Source: Crossaster papposus
Taxonomy: Eukaryota > Echinodermata > Asteroidea > Velatida > Solasteridae
Direction: 5' to 3'
NCBI GenBank assembly: GCA_037893245.1
Contig: JBAIAA010000818.1
Location: forward strand, 124,001-188,000
Length of the DNA: 64,000 bases
The notes beneath the pieces are model-generated. The model ran no database searches. It was not told where the DNA came from and saw nothing but the letters and a program-made list of their open reading frames with translations. Below, piece after piece: positions 12,201 through 27,200 of this stretch. A program made the translations under genes and the position numbers. Every line of letters starts with the position of its first letter. Positions within the stretch are counted from its first letter, which is position 1.

Positions 12201-15200
12201 GAAAACGGGCATTTCTTGCAAGAAATTGTGTAAAAAGGCATAGAAAGGCTTAGTCAAAATTGTCTCAAAAACTAATTTTGTTTTTATCTGATTGTCCTGA
12301 AAAATTGGGAATTGATTGTTGGGGATTTAGTCTTTAAAAAACATATAATCTCAAAATCGACCACCCCTTCAAATTTTGACTTTGGCTGTACTGGGAAATC
12401 ACTCCGTGCGACTTTACGCTCATTTTGTGATGACAGGTCACATTTATCAGAGCATTCTCTAAGAAGCACACGACGAATAAGAACTCGGATATACGGAAAC
12501 TCACCAATATCATCCATGTTATAGCTGCTGACTTAAGATTTCCATAACTTGCAAACCAATCAATTTCTAATTGTTGTTTACATTTATAAAACTTATATGC
12601 CATCACTGGTTCTCATATTTAATTTTTTTTAGACATGTAATTTGTATACTATTCTATTCTATTTTATACTATTCTGAATACTTTCTAAATGTATTTTTAT
12701 TGCATTTTTGTAAATAAGTCTTTGACTTATGACTTGGTATTTAATAAACCTGAATTGAATTGAAATTAAATTGAACCTCTTGTCTAGGGCTATTGTCTAT
12801 ATTTGATTAATTCTTTCTGGAATGAAACCAAGGATCCCTCAAAAGCCATGCAACTCTGCCAATTGGCATAGAGACTTTCGACTTTAGGCCATTTATCTCC
12901 GGCCAATATTTACTTGTTTTTGTTTGCAGACGATATCCCACTGTTGACTGCGGTAACGGACGATGCGAGTCTGGACATTACCGTGAACAAGACTGTGTCC
13001 TTTGCTCCCGTCGATCTGAGTAATTTCAACATCCTTGTGGAAGAGACTGCAACCACGGATTTGTCTTCCAACTCGACAGCTGAAGAGGTCAGTTGTAACG
13101 AGTCACTGATTAACCCTAAGGATCCCCATCCAGCCAAACTCCAACACAAGGGTTTGGTGGAGTCCAGCTGTTTAGTGCAGAGTTTAATAGCACAGGGTGT
13201 TTGGATTTGCAAGGATGAGGAAGTTTGCTAGTAAATCATCAAAAGGAGTTAAGCATTCCCTTAACGAGTTCGCGCCGGATGACGTATATAAACGCAAAGT
13301 TTTCCCCAGACTCAAAACGCATGACACATAAAACACCACGAGCAAGGCCGGAAATGTATGTCAGCAGCGAGCAAGGCCGGAAATGTATGTCAGTAGTGAG
13401 CAAGGCCGGAAATGCGTGGGTGTGCTTCCCGGCACTATCGGCCTGAACCCGCTTCGGATCGAGTTTCGTTAAAAATAATCCTGCCTCTCGGCTCAGTGAT
13501 GTTAAAATAATCCCGGCGCGAACTGGTTAAAATCAAGCTTTTCTCCGTTCTTTGAAACGTCTTGAAATTAGGGTATAGTGTACACCATTTGTTTTTGCTG
13601 TATTTCTTTTTAAATGGATGGGTTAGGGATTCATATTTTATATTAAATATTGTGACGCTGACCTGTTTAACGTTTTGTCTTCATTGATGCCCGGAAGAAC
13701 TAAGAACAAATGCTGTTCTTGTAATCTGGTTCCTTGACTTCCTTCAGACGAAACAGAGCAATTTACAGAAGTCAGGGAATTATCAGGTTAGGAAAGCAGA
13801 GTAGGCTGGCCCCCATTGCAAACAAAGTGTGGACTAACTAAATTAAATAAATTGTGGAAAGTGTTTTTAAATAGTCGGATTTTTTCAAAGAGGTGCCGTG
13901 ATTTCACAGGATGCTTGAGACTTTTATTCACTTAGTCAATTAAGTGAGGTATTTAATAATAATTTAGTAATTTTGTTTTTTATGTTTGCATATGGTGTAT
14001 ACTACATGTACCTTTAATTTGTGTCCATATTTTTGCTTGCCTATAATTGTTGGCATGCTGTGCCTCCATTAAATCACAGTGTTAATGAAAGATCACCAGC
14101 ACGCCACTCTGGAGGGTTACTGGTTCGAATCCCAGCCAATTGAGTCAATCTCTCTTTTCCAACCTGATTCCAACCGCAGGTTCAGCGCTCCCTCATAGAC
14201 TTATTCAGTGTCCAGTGCGAGAAAGTGGGGCAGGCCGCGGGCCTCTACGAGCAGGGCTTTGAAGGGGGCGCAGTCGGGGAAGTTGACGATTCCATCATCC
14301 GAGATGAGGAGCCGTATTGCGGGCGCGCCTCGCTCAAGAACCCGGATCCTATCTTCTACGGCGGCAGGACGTTAAAGCCAGGCACCTCCCAGACTTTGAA
14401 GGCTTTTGATGTCAGGTACAATAAGAAGGTAGGTTGCATTCATCTTGATGTTTTGTGTCGAACCTTTGAAACCTTGTGTGGACCTCTGAACAAGATGCGG
14501 GAAGAGGCCACGGATTGTAGACTTGCACACATCCACTGTCACTTGAGGGGCCAAAAACTAAAACAAAAAACGTCTACAGTGCGTATTAAACGTAAGACTG
14601 TGTGTGTATATAAACCTTCCATACTCACTGAGGACCTGTCAACAAAAGATGTCCACAGGATGCAGGAAAAGGTTAAGGATTGTGGACTTGGACACATCTA
14701 TAGTCTGCTCTCCCACCACCCCCCCCCCCCCCCCCCCAACCCCATTTTTCAAAAAAAAGTTTGAGGGAAAATGAACTTAGAGTTAAGTGTAGAAAAATGA
14801 AGTGGAACACTTGAGGAGCCGGCGGCGGAATCAAAATTTTGGGTTGAAAAACAATTCTGAAAGCAATATAAACGAGTATTTAGTCAGTATTTTCTTAACT
14901 ACACAAATACAAAGGAATGTCCACAGTACAGTTTGTGTGTGTGTGTGTGTATATCCAGACCAAGAACAAGAACAACAGAAAAGATAAAATATAATTCAAT
15001 GATTAGGATAATCTCCTCTGTTGAAAATCGCGTGCAAAGGTCGCTTCTTTTTAAAAAGGTGAAGTAAAAACAAAGAAATTAATGCAGCGATTGGGGTCAA
15101 TTTACATGTGCAGAACTCTTTTTTCGAATGAGACTTTGTCGCATCTATTATTTATTGTTACTTATTTGCTGGTAACTAAACTATTTATTAGTGGATTAAA

Positions 15201-18200
15201 TAACGAAGGAAATTTCATTTCTGATTTTGGCCGATACCCACAAAATGGTTGATGCTTTTAGGATTGAAGATTTGTCCACAATTTCTTAGAATTCCCCCTC
15301 TTTTACAATGATAATATGTAGTACGTACACAGAATATTTATCATCGTGTATTTTTCTTCCTTGTTTCTTTTTGACACTTAATCGGGATGATGCGGCAGCT
15401 TTGCCTAGCCCACCGCGGTGAAATGAAATCCCAAATCGATATGCTACTAGGATGGGTGGACTCTAACAACAATGAGCAACAGAATTGGCGGACGTACAAT
15501 GACAAGTTGCTGATTGATTGGACGTCTACTGCGTGAGTGTTTCTTTTTGGCTGTAGGGTCATAGAAAGAATCCTAAATACTACATTATTTACCAGTTCGT
15601 GCCGGGATTATTTTAACATCACCGAGCCGAGGCGTGGGATTATTTTAAAAGAAACTTGATCCGAGGCGGGTTCAGACCGATGGTACCGGGAAGCACATTC
15701 ACCCATTTCTGGCCTTGCTCGCTGCTGACAGACATTTCCGGCCTTGCTCGCTGCTGACAGACATTTCCGGCCTTGCTCGCTGCTGACAGACATTGCCGGC
15801 CTTGCTCGCTGCTGACAGACATTTTCGGCATTGCTCGTGACGTGTTTATGCTTCAACCGCTTTGAATCTGGAGAAAACTTTGCGTGTATATACGTCCTCT
15901 GGCGCGAACTGGTTAATCCGTTCATCCGAACTTCCTCTCGCAACTTTATGCATATTCCATATCTTTTATGTATATAATTTAACCAGTTCGCGCCGGGATT
16001 ATTTTAACATCGCCGAGCCGAGGGGCGGGATTATTTTTAACGAAAATCAATCCGAAGCGGGTTCAGGCTGACAGTGCCGGGAAGCACACCCACGCATTTC
16101 CGGCCTTGCTCGCTGCTGACATACTTTTCCGAACTTGAACTTGGCGTGTTTATGCGTCATCCGTTTTGAATTTGGGGAAATTGTTGCGTTTATATACGTC
16201 ATCCGGCGCGAACTGGTTAAATAATAATAATATTAATATTTGGGGAGGCTAATCTTTCTTAGCTACGTGGTCTAGTCAAAGGTACATATCTGACCACGGA
16301 GCGCAGCCAAAGAACGTAAATGTTAGTTTTGGGAAAAGAAGAAAAAAACGGAGGACCTAGAGAAAAACCCTCAGGGCACAAAAGAGAATAAACGACGAAC
16401 CCAGGCCACATTGGTGAGAGACAAGTGCTTTTAAATTGGACACAATTGCCACACTTGCAATATGTTGCATCGTTCTTAATTCCTGCAGTTGGAAGTTTGA
16501 GTGCATCGACATATACGAAATCGCAACCAAAAGTTGGTTCTACTACTATCACAAGGAAGGCTACCCGTTGAAGGTGATGCGCATCCGATTGTTCGCAGCA
16601 GAGGATCAAGATTTCTTCATAGATAATATGTACATTGGTAACGACGAGCCAACATGTAAGCTAAAGTTCATTCCTTAACCAGTTCGCGCCGGGATTATTT
16701 TAACATCGCCGAGCCCACGGGCGGGATTATTTTTAACGAAACTCAATACGAAGCGTGTTCAGGCTGATAGTGCTGGGAAGCACACCCACGCATTTCCGGC
16801 CTTGCCCGCTGCTGACAGACATTTCCGAACTTGAACTTGGAGTGTTTATGCGTCATCCGTTTTGAATCTGGGGAAATATTTGCGTTTATATACGTCATCC
16901 GGCGCGAACTGGTTAACCAGCTCGAGTCAAAAAAGTGTAAAATTTCTTCAGGAATTTCAAATGGATGACAGATAAACGTGCCACGAGCAAGGCCGAAAAA
17001 ATTTGTCAGTGACTGGCTCGCAGTGAGCAAGGCCAGAAGTATCAAGGTGTGCTACCCACAGATGCTGGCTTGAACTTGTCTCGGATCGAGGTTCATGAAA
17101 CACAAATATCGTTTAACCAGTTCGCGCCGGGATTATTTTAACATCGCCGAGCCGACGGGCGGGATTATTTTTAACGAAACTCGATCCGAAGCGTGTTCAG
17201 GCCTATAGTGCTGGGTAGCACACCCACGCATTTCCGGCCTTGCGCGCTGCTGACATATATTTCCGAACTTGAACTTGGCGTATATATTCGTCATCCGTTT
17301 TGAATTTGGGGAAATATTTGCGTTTATATTCGTCATCCGGCGCGAACTGGTTAACTGACTTTTCCGAAGTTTTACAATCATGGATGCCGAGAAAAGCACG
17401 AAAAACAGCGTTTGTTTTCAACCGGGGTCGAGCAGTTATTCTTATGTTATCTTTGTTTAATTGCCGTCCGGCGATCGCGGATTTTTCTTTATAATTTTTT
17501 TGGAATAATTACAGGATATCTAGCGCAATCCTTTTGCTGAATGCCTAGAATCATTATTTACTTTCAATTGAGTAAGATATTTCTTAATAATTCGGTAGTA
17601 ATTATTTTCGATATCTGCAAATGGTGTATACTACCTTTAAAACTGGTTGGGCATGTTTCATCGGCCATTTTAAACTACCCACTTGTCGGACTCTCGATTT
17701 CTGGTATTTATGAATACTGATTATGATTATTTTGTTAGATAAGCGTACACGAGCAGCAGTCCAGCCAAACGGCATCACAGTGACGGACGTAGACGTCAGG
17801 AAGCGCGGCTACAGCTTTGATGTAACCCTCACGTCGGGGAAATGCGGCTTTGGCTACCCACTTCTGTCCGTCAAGGATGCCGCCAAAACCACCGACGAGA
17901 TCGACAGAGCCGTCTACGCAAACGTCACATGGCCACCTGGCGTCACCATCTCAGTGGTCCGGCAAGATGAGGCACCTGAGCCCATCACTGGAACGTTTGA
18001 TCTCGGCTTGAATGGCGGCGAGACACAAATCAAAGGTAAGTTATGGCATAAAGTTTGTTCCTAAATATACATCTTAAAGGTAGGATACACCATTTGCAGA
18101 TATTGATTTGTTTTACTACCGAATCATGAAGAAATATCTTGCTTATTTGAAAGTAAATAACGATTGTAGGCATCCAGCAAAATGATTGCGCTAGATATCC

Positions 18201-21200
18201 TGTAAGTTCTCAAAAGAAGTTCTGATCGCGAAAACAACAAGAACAACATAAAAAACACTGCCCGGTGTCGGTTGAAAACGAACCCTTTATTTTTTGCTTT
18301 TCTTAGCATCCATGAACTTCCATCCATAAAATACAGCCACCCAAATTCACCCATTCGTGATCATTCAAGCAATTAAGAGTTAAGTTAAGAGGGCCTCAAA
18401 TGTCGATCTTAACAAGATTTTTTTTTCCTCCAGAAAATGACTGTGTACATGAAACAAACATGGGGGGAGGGGGGTGGGGGGAGGAGGGGACGCACAAGCA
18501 CATGTATTACAGGGTTGGGAGAAAAAAACAGAAAGGAGGGACCACAGGAGGGGAGTGGAAGAACCAACGGAAGAGGATGAGGTCCAGAGGGAGTAAAAGA
18601 GCAGGCCAGAGTAGGTAGGATCAAAGACAGATGAAGGGGGTTATTATACAGACATGGGTAAAGAACAAACACCCAGGGTTTATTTGCCAACCAAAAAGTA
18701 TCTCGAGGTCGGCATGACGTCATGAAGGGGCAGCCTGTTGATAGCAACATGCAGTAAACCTCAAATTTTTTCTTTCACGATAACTGCATAAACTGTGAGG
18801 ATGATAAACGTGTTTTCCGGATGTCAACCGCGGGAATGGCAGTGACAAAGTAACAAGTTTATCATAGTACAAACAAATTTTATTTTACATTGCAAAAAAC
18901 AAATCTTAGATTGACTTTGTCCACTTTTACAGGTTTGAACCCCAGTTGTTTAAGAAAGTTATTTTTATGTTTTGAACAACAGTACCCTCAGAAGCCACTG
19001 CAGAGAAGCTGAAGGAAATGTTGGAGGTTAACTTTGATGTGGGTATGCTGAAGGTCGGCAGAGAGGGCATGTGTGCTGGCTACACATGGAGGGTGGAATG
19101 GCTGTCCAAAGGGGGTAGCCAACCACTCCTGCAGGTTAGTACAGTAGAACCTCACTGTGAGGATGTAGAGTCAACTACTCCTGCAGGTTAGTAAAGTAGA
19201 ACCTCACTGTGAGGATGTAGAGTCAACTACTCCTGCAGGTTAGTAAAGTAGAACCTCACTGTAATGGGTCAGCCAACCACTCCTGCAGGTTAGTACAGTA
19301 GAACCTCACTATGGGTTAACCAAATGCTCCTGCAGGTTAGTAAAGTGGAACCTCACTGTGTGGGTATAGAGTCCACCATTCCTGCAGGTTTAGGTGAAGA
19401 TGTAGAGTCGACCACTTCTACAGGTTTAAGTTGAACCTCAATGTGTGGATGTACAGTCAACCACTCCATAAGGTTAGTAAAGTGGAACCTCACTGTGTGG
19501 GTATAGAGTCAACCTCTCCTGCAGGTTTAAGTGAGGATGTAGAGTCAACCACTTCTGCAGGTTTAAGTTGAACCTTAATGTGTGGATGTAGAGTCAACTA
19601 CTCCATAAGGTTAGTACAGTAGAACCTCACTGTAATGGGTCAGCCAACCACTTCTGCAGGTTAGTACAGTAGAACCTCGCTATGGGGTAACCAAATGCTC
19701 CTGCAGGTTAGTAAAGTAGAACCTCACTGTGTGGGTATAGAGTCAACCACTCCTGCAGGTTTAAGTGAGGATGTAGAGTCAACCACTTCTGCAGGTTTAA
19801 GTTGAACCTCACTGTGTGGATGTAGAGTCAACCACTCCATAAGGTTAGTACAGTAGAACCTCACTGTAATGGGTTAGCCAACCGCCTCTGCGGGTTAGTA
19901 CAGTAGAACCTCGCTATGGGGTAACCAAATGCTCCTGCAGGTTAGTAAAGTAGAACCTCACTGTGTGGGTATAGAGTCAACCACTCCTGCAGGTTTAAGT
20001 GAGGATGTAGAGTCAACCTCTCCTGCAGGTTAGTAAAGTAGAACCTCACTGTGAGGATGTAGAGTCAACCACTCTTGCAGGTTTAAGTGAGGATGTAGAG
20101 TCAACCTCTCCTGCAGGTTAGTAAAGTAGAACCTCACTGTGAGGATGTAGAGTCAACCACTCGTGCAGGTTTAAGTTGAACCTCACTGTGTGGATGTAGA
20201 TTCAACCACTCCTGCATGTTAGTACAGTAGAACCTCACACTGTAATGGGTTAACCAACCGCTTCTGCAGGTTAGTACAGGGCAATCTTAATGTAATGGGT
20301 TAGCTAACCACTCCTGCAGGTTATAGTACAATAAAACCTCACTATAGGGGTTAGAGCAACCACTCATGTAGGGTAGTACAGTAGAACCTCGCTGTAATGG
20401 GTTAGCCAACCGCTTCTGCAGGTTAGTACAGGGCAATCTTACTGTAATGAGTTAGCCAACCACTCCTGCGGGTTATAGTACAGTAAAACCTCACGATAGG
20501 GGTTAGAGCAACCACTCATGTAGGGTAGTACAGTAGAACCTCACTGTAATAGGTTAGCCAACCACTTCTTCAGATTAGTACAATAAAACCTTACTATAAG
20601 GGGGTAGACAACCATTCCTATAAGTTAGCAAATTAGAAACTGTCTATAAGGGGGCAGAACTAAACTACTCCTGCAGGTTAGATGAATTCCACAGAAAGAG
20701 GTTTCCCTAAATTGCTTCCTGGATGACATTGTTTATCTCTTCATTTTCACAGGTGAACGGTGGCAGCCTAAATGGTAACGAAGTGAATATCTCTAGCTTC
20801 AGGTCTGTGGAGGGCCAGCTACTAATGGGGCCCATCCCGGGCGAGTTCCTAAGGCAGCCCTACGACAAGCCGCAAGTGAGTCGTAAAATTAATAAGCAAT
20901 AAGATTACGGTAATGATAGATTATCAGCCAGAATACTATGTTCTGCATTACTTCGGAGCAATTCTCTGCTTACATATTTTGGCTTTATACCCAGGTACCT
21001 GTTAAATGGGTCTCATTATTGTCAAAAATTTCATTAACCTGTCTTTGAAAATCATAGAGTGCCTTGAGTACCTTCTTCTTTCGAATGATGAGCAGCTTAA
21101 CTTGTTGCAGCTTAACTTGTTGCTGCATACATCGGTTGGATGACATTAGTGGAAACAGGGTGGACCACGTGAAGGTTGTCATCTCCCACCCCAGCCTTGA

Positions 21201-24200
21201 GTACCAGTCTTGGTGGATACGTGCGCTATTATAAGAACTGCTTAGTAATAACGAATCCCAATCCCAATCCCAAAATTTTAATTTCTGAAGTTGCTAATCA
21301 GATTTTGTAAAAAAGGCTCGTTCTCATTCAGCCGAATGCAGCTATGCGCATGCCACCCACTGGGACGACAAATGTGCGTGTGTGCATCGTTCCAACGCTT
21401 GCGTGCACTTTTACAAAATTAAGAACCAACCACCAATGGAAATTTCCAAAAATGTGTCTCGGAGATGCATCTTTGGAAACGACATCTTTTTTGTTATTTT
21501 GTTTATAAAGACAGCTTTTACCGGTTTTATCGACCGATATCTGTGTTTGTCCACCAACAGGTGGAGGTTATTATCAACACTATCCCTTCCAGCTGTTCAG
21601 GTGGACAGTGCACGTTTGAGTTCAGCGAAGCTACGACACCAAAGGTCCAGAGCTCCTTGCCAGCATCAGGTAAGGGCATTACTTAGAATGAGGAATCCTT
21701 ATATGTCACTGGCTCCACAAAAGAAGGTCGCGCCGTGTATTATCATGAAATGGCGTGCTCAATGTTGGGAGGGTGACAATTTTTTTTAAATGTGATATTT
21801 TTTATTTTGTCATGAACTTGATCCTGAATACCTAGAGTTTCAGGTTTAATTCACAGAAATGTTGATTTTGATGAATAAAGTCGAAAAAACTACCATTTTG
21901 TGTGCATCACTCTGTTCTCCAACAGAGCCATCTAATTCAAATCCTGTTTTCTTAGTTGTGTAATTTGAACTAATCAATATGCAAACATGTCATTTCTTTA
22001 GGGAGTGAGCGAACCCGAATTTGTGATGTTACAGAAAGTGTTTGCACTGCGAATTTTGCACGTGCGAGTTTTTGCAGCGATTGCTTTGTGACGTCAAATT
22101 CGCATCTCATTCGCTTTCGCATGGAGTATAAAACCAGCCTTATGATATTACTTGTAGCTCTAAAGATTTCATAAATGTTTCACTTTTCGTCCATGTCCAT
22201 TTTCGAGTACAATTGCCCTCTATTGTGTGCGTAATGCTCTGGTGTCTTTTACCCATTTCATTAAGGTACTGCGGGCACAGCTCTGACCTTGACTGGTTCT
22301 GGGTTCAGCGCCACCCAAGAGCTGAACGTCGTGACCATCGGTGGAGTCGGCTGCGACGTCACGTCCGCTACCGACGCTTCAATATCCTGCACCGTTGGCC
22401 AGGCAGCCGCTGGAACCTATGAGGTCAGATTGGAGGTCGAAGGTCAAGGGCTAGCAAGCTATCCGAATGGTAAGTAACAAACACTGTGGAGCTGATTGTT
22501 TAGCTCTCTACTTAAAGCTTAATATACCTTTTGCAGCTATTTAACAAATATTAAACCAAAATACTGTTGAAAAGCTTACTCAAAGTCATTCAAAACGGAT
22601 GACGCATAAACATGTCACGAGCAAGGCCGGAAATGTCTGTCGGCAGCAAGCAAGGCCGGAAATGAGTGGGTGTGCTTCCCGGTACCATCGGCGTGAACCC
22701 ACCTCGGATAAAATAATTCTGCGCCTCGGCTCGGGAAGGTTAAAATAATCCCGGCGCGAACTGGTTAATGACTCTAAACTCCCTGTAAAATTATTATTTC
22801 TGGCATGCTGCCATTTTGCTGTCATTTCCAAAGACGCGTCTCAGAGACGCTGTTTGTTGTCCGCGAATGGTGCGCCCACGCGTTCAAATGATGCACACAT
22901 GCGTATTGGCGTTATTATTAGTAGGTTCAGTGCCTGATGTGCCTGACATGGCCCTAGCTGGAATTGGCTGAATAAAAACGCACCCCGAATGATGATAGTG
23001 GTCACCCCTTTCAGCAAATTTTTAATCAAATTCAAAAACTTTTTAAAAAAAAATCACGGAATACACAGCATTTATCGAGATAAAACTCTAAAGGTTAATT
23101 GTCATTCACCTTTCTTTATATTCTGAACACTTTTGCTGCTTCAAACGATAAAAATGCACAACTGACAATGGTATATGCTATAACTTTGGCTTCTCTGTAA
23201 ATGATTTTGTTTAAAGAGTGTTGACTTTAATAAAATACTAAAACAAATTTTGTTTTAGTATTTCTTAAAGCTGCTGAAATTAAATGTTAAATGTTTCTGT
23301 CACGTTTTGTAGGGCCCCTGTCATTCCAGTTTGAGCTCCTTGTTAATAATGGCATCAATCCGCCCTCCGGAAGCCTTGCTGGTAAGCAGTTTTTTTAATA
23401 AGCCATTTGCGCGTGACCCCGAGTTAAATTTAAATAATATCTGGTACACTGACTTGTTCACCCAGTCGTGAAACACGTAACGACCGAGGATCGATATTGT
23501 GTTTTCCTTTGTTCCTTTACTATACCCAATCCCCATTGCTTTGCGCTTGCACCGTCGACCGAGGACAGAATTCGGACAAGCAAACCGTCGATCGAGGATC
23601 CTTTGTTCCCTTTGTTCTCTTTTGTGTTTCGATCCTCGATCGTAATACGATACAAGAACACACAGCTTGGCACAGTTTAACTTTAAATTCTCCAGACCAA
23701 AGACACTGTTGCTATATCACGTGATTCGGGGCAAGCTTTTGCATAGTTACGTAAGAGACGCTCAGCACCAATACATTGTTTACAATGGGTGAGAATGGCA
23801 AAAAGACACCAGACCATTCCAGAGCTGGGGGTTGCTAGCGTATGACGCGTAAGGCTTGCCCCGAATCACGTGATATAGCAACAGTGTCTTTGATCTGGAG
23901 AATTTAAAGTTAAACTGTGCCAAGCTGTGTGAGCAAGTCAGTGTACCAGATGTTATTCAAATTTAACTCTGGGTCACGCGCAAATGGCTAATTGGCTTGT
24001 TCTATTCCTCATACATATTAATGAGCCTTCATCATTCTTTCATTGGCCCATTCATAAGTTTTTAGTATTGTTCGGCTTGCTTTCAAACAAAAGTGAAAAC
24101 ATGACAGTGAGAAAAGTTCAGTAATAATTAGGGGAGGCTAATCATCCTTACTCGCAGCTGAAATGCTGAATTGCTGCAATGTGGTCGAGTCAATGGCACG

Positions 24201-27200
24201 TAAAGGCCCCTCTGGCAGCCGGCTATACGACCTATATCTGACCACGGAGCACAGCCAAGGATTGTAAATGGGTTTTTTTGCGGAGGGAGGAAAACCGCGG
24301 GACCCAGAGAAAAATTCCCTTGCTACAGGAGAGAATCAACGACTAACTCTACTCCTATTATGGTCCGAGACGGGAATCAAAACCAGGCCACATTGGTGAG
24401 AGACGAGTGCTTTTACACACTTGCCACCTATGCCGTACACTTCTACAAGTTTAAACTTGTTTTCAAACCGAGTTTTGTTTCTCTTATTTTTTTTCCCCCA
24501 AAGGCGGAACATCGGTTACAATTACAGGTAATAGTTTCGGCCAGGAAAAAGAGAATGTGACTGTTTCTGTCGGGGATCAGACATGCCATATTGCATCTGT
24601 AACTTACAGTGAAATACGTTGTGTTATCGCATTGAATACAGAGGTAAGAAAAACTAAACTATCAAAAATTTCAAAAAATATGCGTTATGATTTTTTATAT
24701 TTTATCCAAATTCCTATGAAACGTTATCCTAGCTCGCATTTCAAATGGAAGGTTAGCATTTTGAACTCCTCACCAACAATTTGTTATCAGAAAGTATTAA
24801 TTTTTAATTGAAACAGAAGTATGTTTGCAATGGCTTTTTAATTTTTTAGAAAGACCGTATTTCATAAAAAAACAAAAATATAAATATAATTTCTCTTAAC
24901 CAGTTCGCGGGAGGACGTATATACACACAAATTTTTCTCCAGATTCAAAACGGATGACGTATAAACACGTCACGACCAAGGCCGGAAATGTTTGTAGGCA
25001 GCGAGCAAGGTGGGAAATGCATGGGTGTGCTTCCCAGTACCATCGGCCTGAACCCACCTCGGATCGAGTTTCGTTAACAATTATTACGTGCCTCGGCTCG
25101 GTGATGTTAAATTAATCCCGACGCGAACTGGTTAAGAAAAAAACAATATACAAGAAGATTTTAAAGTAATGTAATGCACATTTGACAACATGGGTGTCCA
25201 GGGTATCGTGGTCTTAAACTAAGCATGATGTCCAGCACATCCCTCCCCTTCCCCCTTTTTTATTTGTCCACGTCCAGTGAAAATCCTGCCAACTCTCATG
25301 TATGTAATCATGATTGTTTTTTCTTATTTTAATTGTTCTAGGCACCAGCCTCTTCCACAATTGTTGACGTGACTGTCGACGTGAATGGACAGTCTGAGGT
25401 TCTATCGGACGCCTTCACCTTTGACTCAACAATGACACCAACAATTACTGACATAACACCCAAGATATCTAGCGTAGAAGGTGAAGTTCTTTTCCCATTA
25501 TTACAGTCGCCAATTGTAAGACTTCACATTATTTGCAAAAATTTAAAAAAATAAATTTTTAAAAATGAATTATATTGAATTTTCTTACTTGACTGTTGGT
25601 GAGAAAGTGGAATTTTTGTATCAATTTCCAACGATGATTAGCCAACCACCATTGAAAAAAAGAAGACTTTTTTCTAAATAATCCTTCAAATTTACCAAAT
25701 GTTGTTAGTCCATGCTTTCTTTGCATTCAGTTACAAATCTGTGAGTGGCTGCAAAGCCAGCTGGTTTGGTTCCCTGATTTGATCATTTTCCAACGTTTAT
25801 ACATTGCTCTGTTTTGTCTGTTAAATGGGGTTAAGAAACCAGACTTCAACAACAGCTTTTTTTTTCGTGTTTTTCTCCCAGCATATCTGTGAACAGTTTT
25901 TTTCAGCATTTGCTACAAAAAAATTACCCCAAAATACATTCATTTCCGAAAATTACAGCAAAAACAGATCTTGTATATTCCCTTTAAAAATCTAGAAAAT
26001 GTCTAATTGTTTTTCTTTCTCCAAATTGTTATTTCAGATACTGTTTTTTTCATATGTATATGTTTATATATAGAGAGAGAGAATGGTTTTAATGGTTTTG
26101 AACATAGTTTCCATCACATTTATATAATTGGCGGTTCTTCCGCTGTTGGATGTGGTTAATAAATAAATAAGGCTCATTTTTCTTAGTTACATTTTTTTTT
26201 GCTTCGTCTTCGACTTCACCTCCGAATTCCGAATCACTGATGAGAAGCAAACAGAAATGAAAGCAAACGGAAATATCAATATCAACTTTCATATCAATCG
26301 ATTAATTGTTTCTGAAGCACAACAGGCACCAGAATGTGGCTGGGGTTCACACAGTTAGGGGCCTAAAATCGACTCGGGATTCTAAAAGGCCCATTGTTTA
26401 TATGTGACCCGCTCTGAGAAAAGGTTACATAAGTTGCAAAAACTAAAAAAAGAGTTGTATACATGATTAAAAAGTCCAGGATATAAGCTTTCACTTGGTA
26501 CATAGTACAGCTCCATAGCCCCTCCCGTTCCAGTGATATGACGTTTTTGCATATTAATGGTTGCATGGAATTCAAAATACACAACTGAGAAAACAGGCTT
26601 CGAAACACAACAAAACTAAGACAATACATTGAAACCATGCTCTCTTGAAAGGTTTTGTTTCACTTTATTTATCGAGTTCCAGCTTTTTTCTAATTAAATC
26701 TGAAACTTTGGATATGAAAGATGTCATTTAAGACAAAAAATGAAAATCAGATTTTGACAATCAAATTGACCCTATTAACTTTAACAGGCCATTACACATA
26801 AATGCATAGCGCGACTTATGTCACCTTTTCCTGGAGCAGGTCACATATTTTAAATTGAGCAAATCTGACAAAGTTTTCAAATTGTGAGAACTTCTTCAAT
26901 CCATCACTCTTGTATTTTGCCGACAGGTGGTGGTGAGCTGACCATCTCAGGCGCTGGGTTCGGCGCGTCAGGAGCTACAGTCTCAATCGCTGGAGAAAAC
27001 TGCGACACAACGAGTCAGATTGACACGGAAATCAATTGCACAATTCCCGAGCACGGCCCCGGGACTTTCAGCGTTGAGCTGAGCGTGAACGACCAGGGGT
27101 TTGCAAAAACAAAGTAAGATGTCGGCAGAATTGTAGCAATTGGTTTTTCTTTGACATGAAGCTAAGCATTTTATTTTTGTGCTTAATTAGCAGCTTCATG

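Noticed and set aside
14429-14764. Extension of exon 13 to 14764
   Set aside because: The frame stays open past AAG|GTAGGT by chance and ends in a poly-C tract; exon 14 joins only if the donor at 14429 is used.
15608-15943. Repeated peptide NVCQQRARPEM-type ORFs seen in many places
   Set aside because: They are translations of the TTAA element family, found on both strands and broken differently in each copy.
19135-20690. CRISPR-like or coding tandem array
   Set aside because: Units are imperfect, contiguous without spacers, and lie in a eukaryotic intron; stops occur in all frames.
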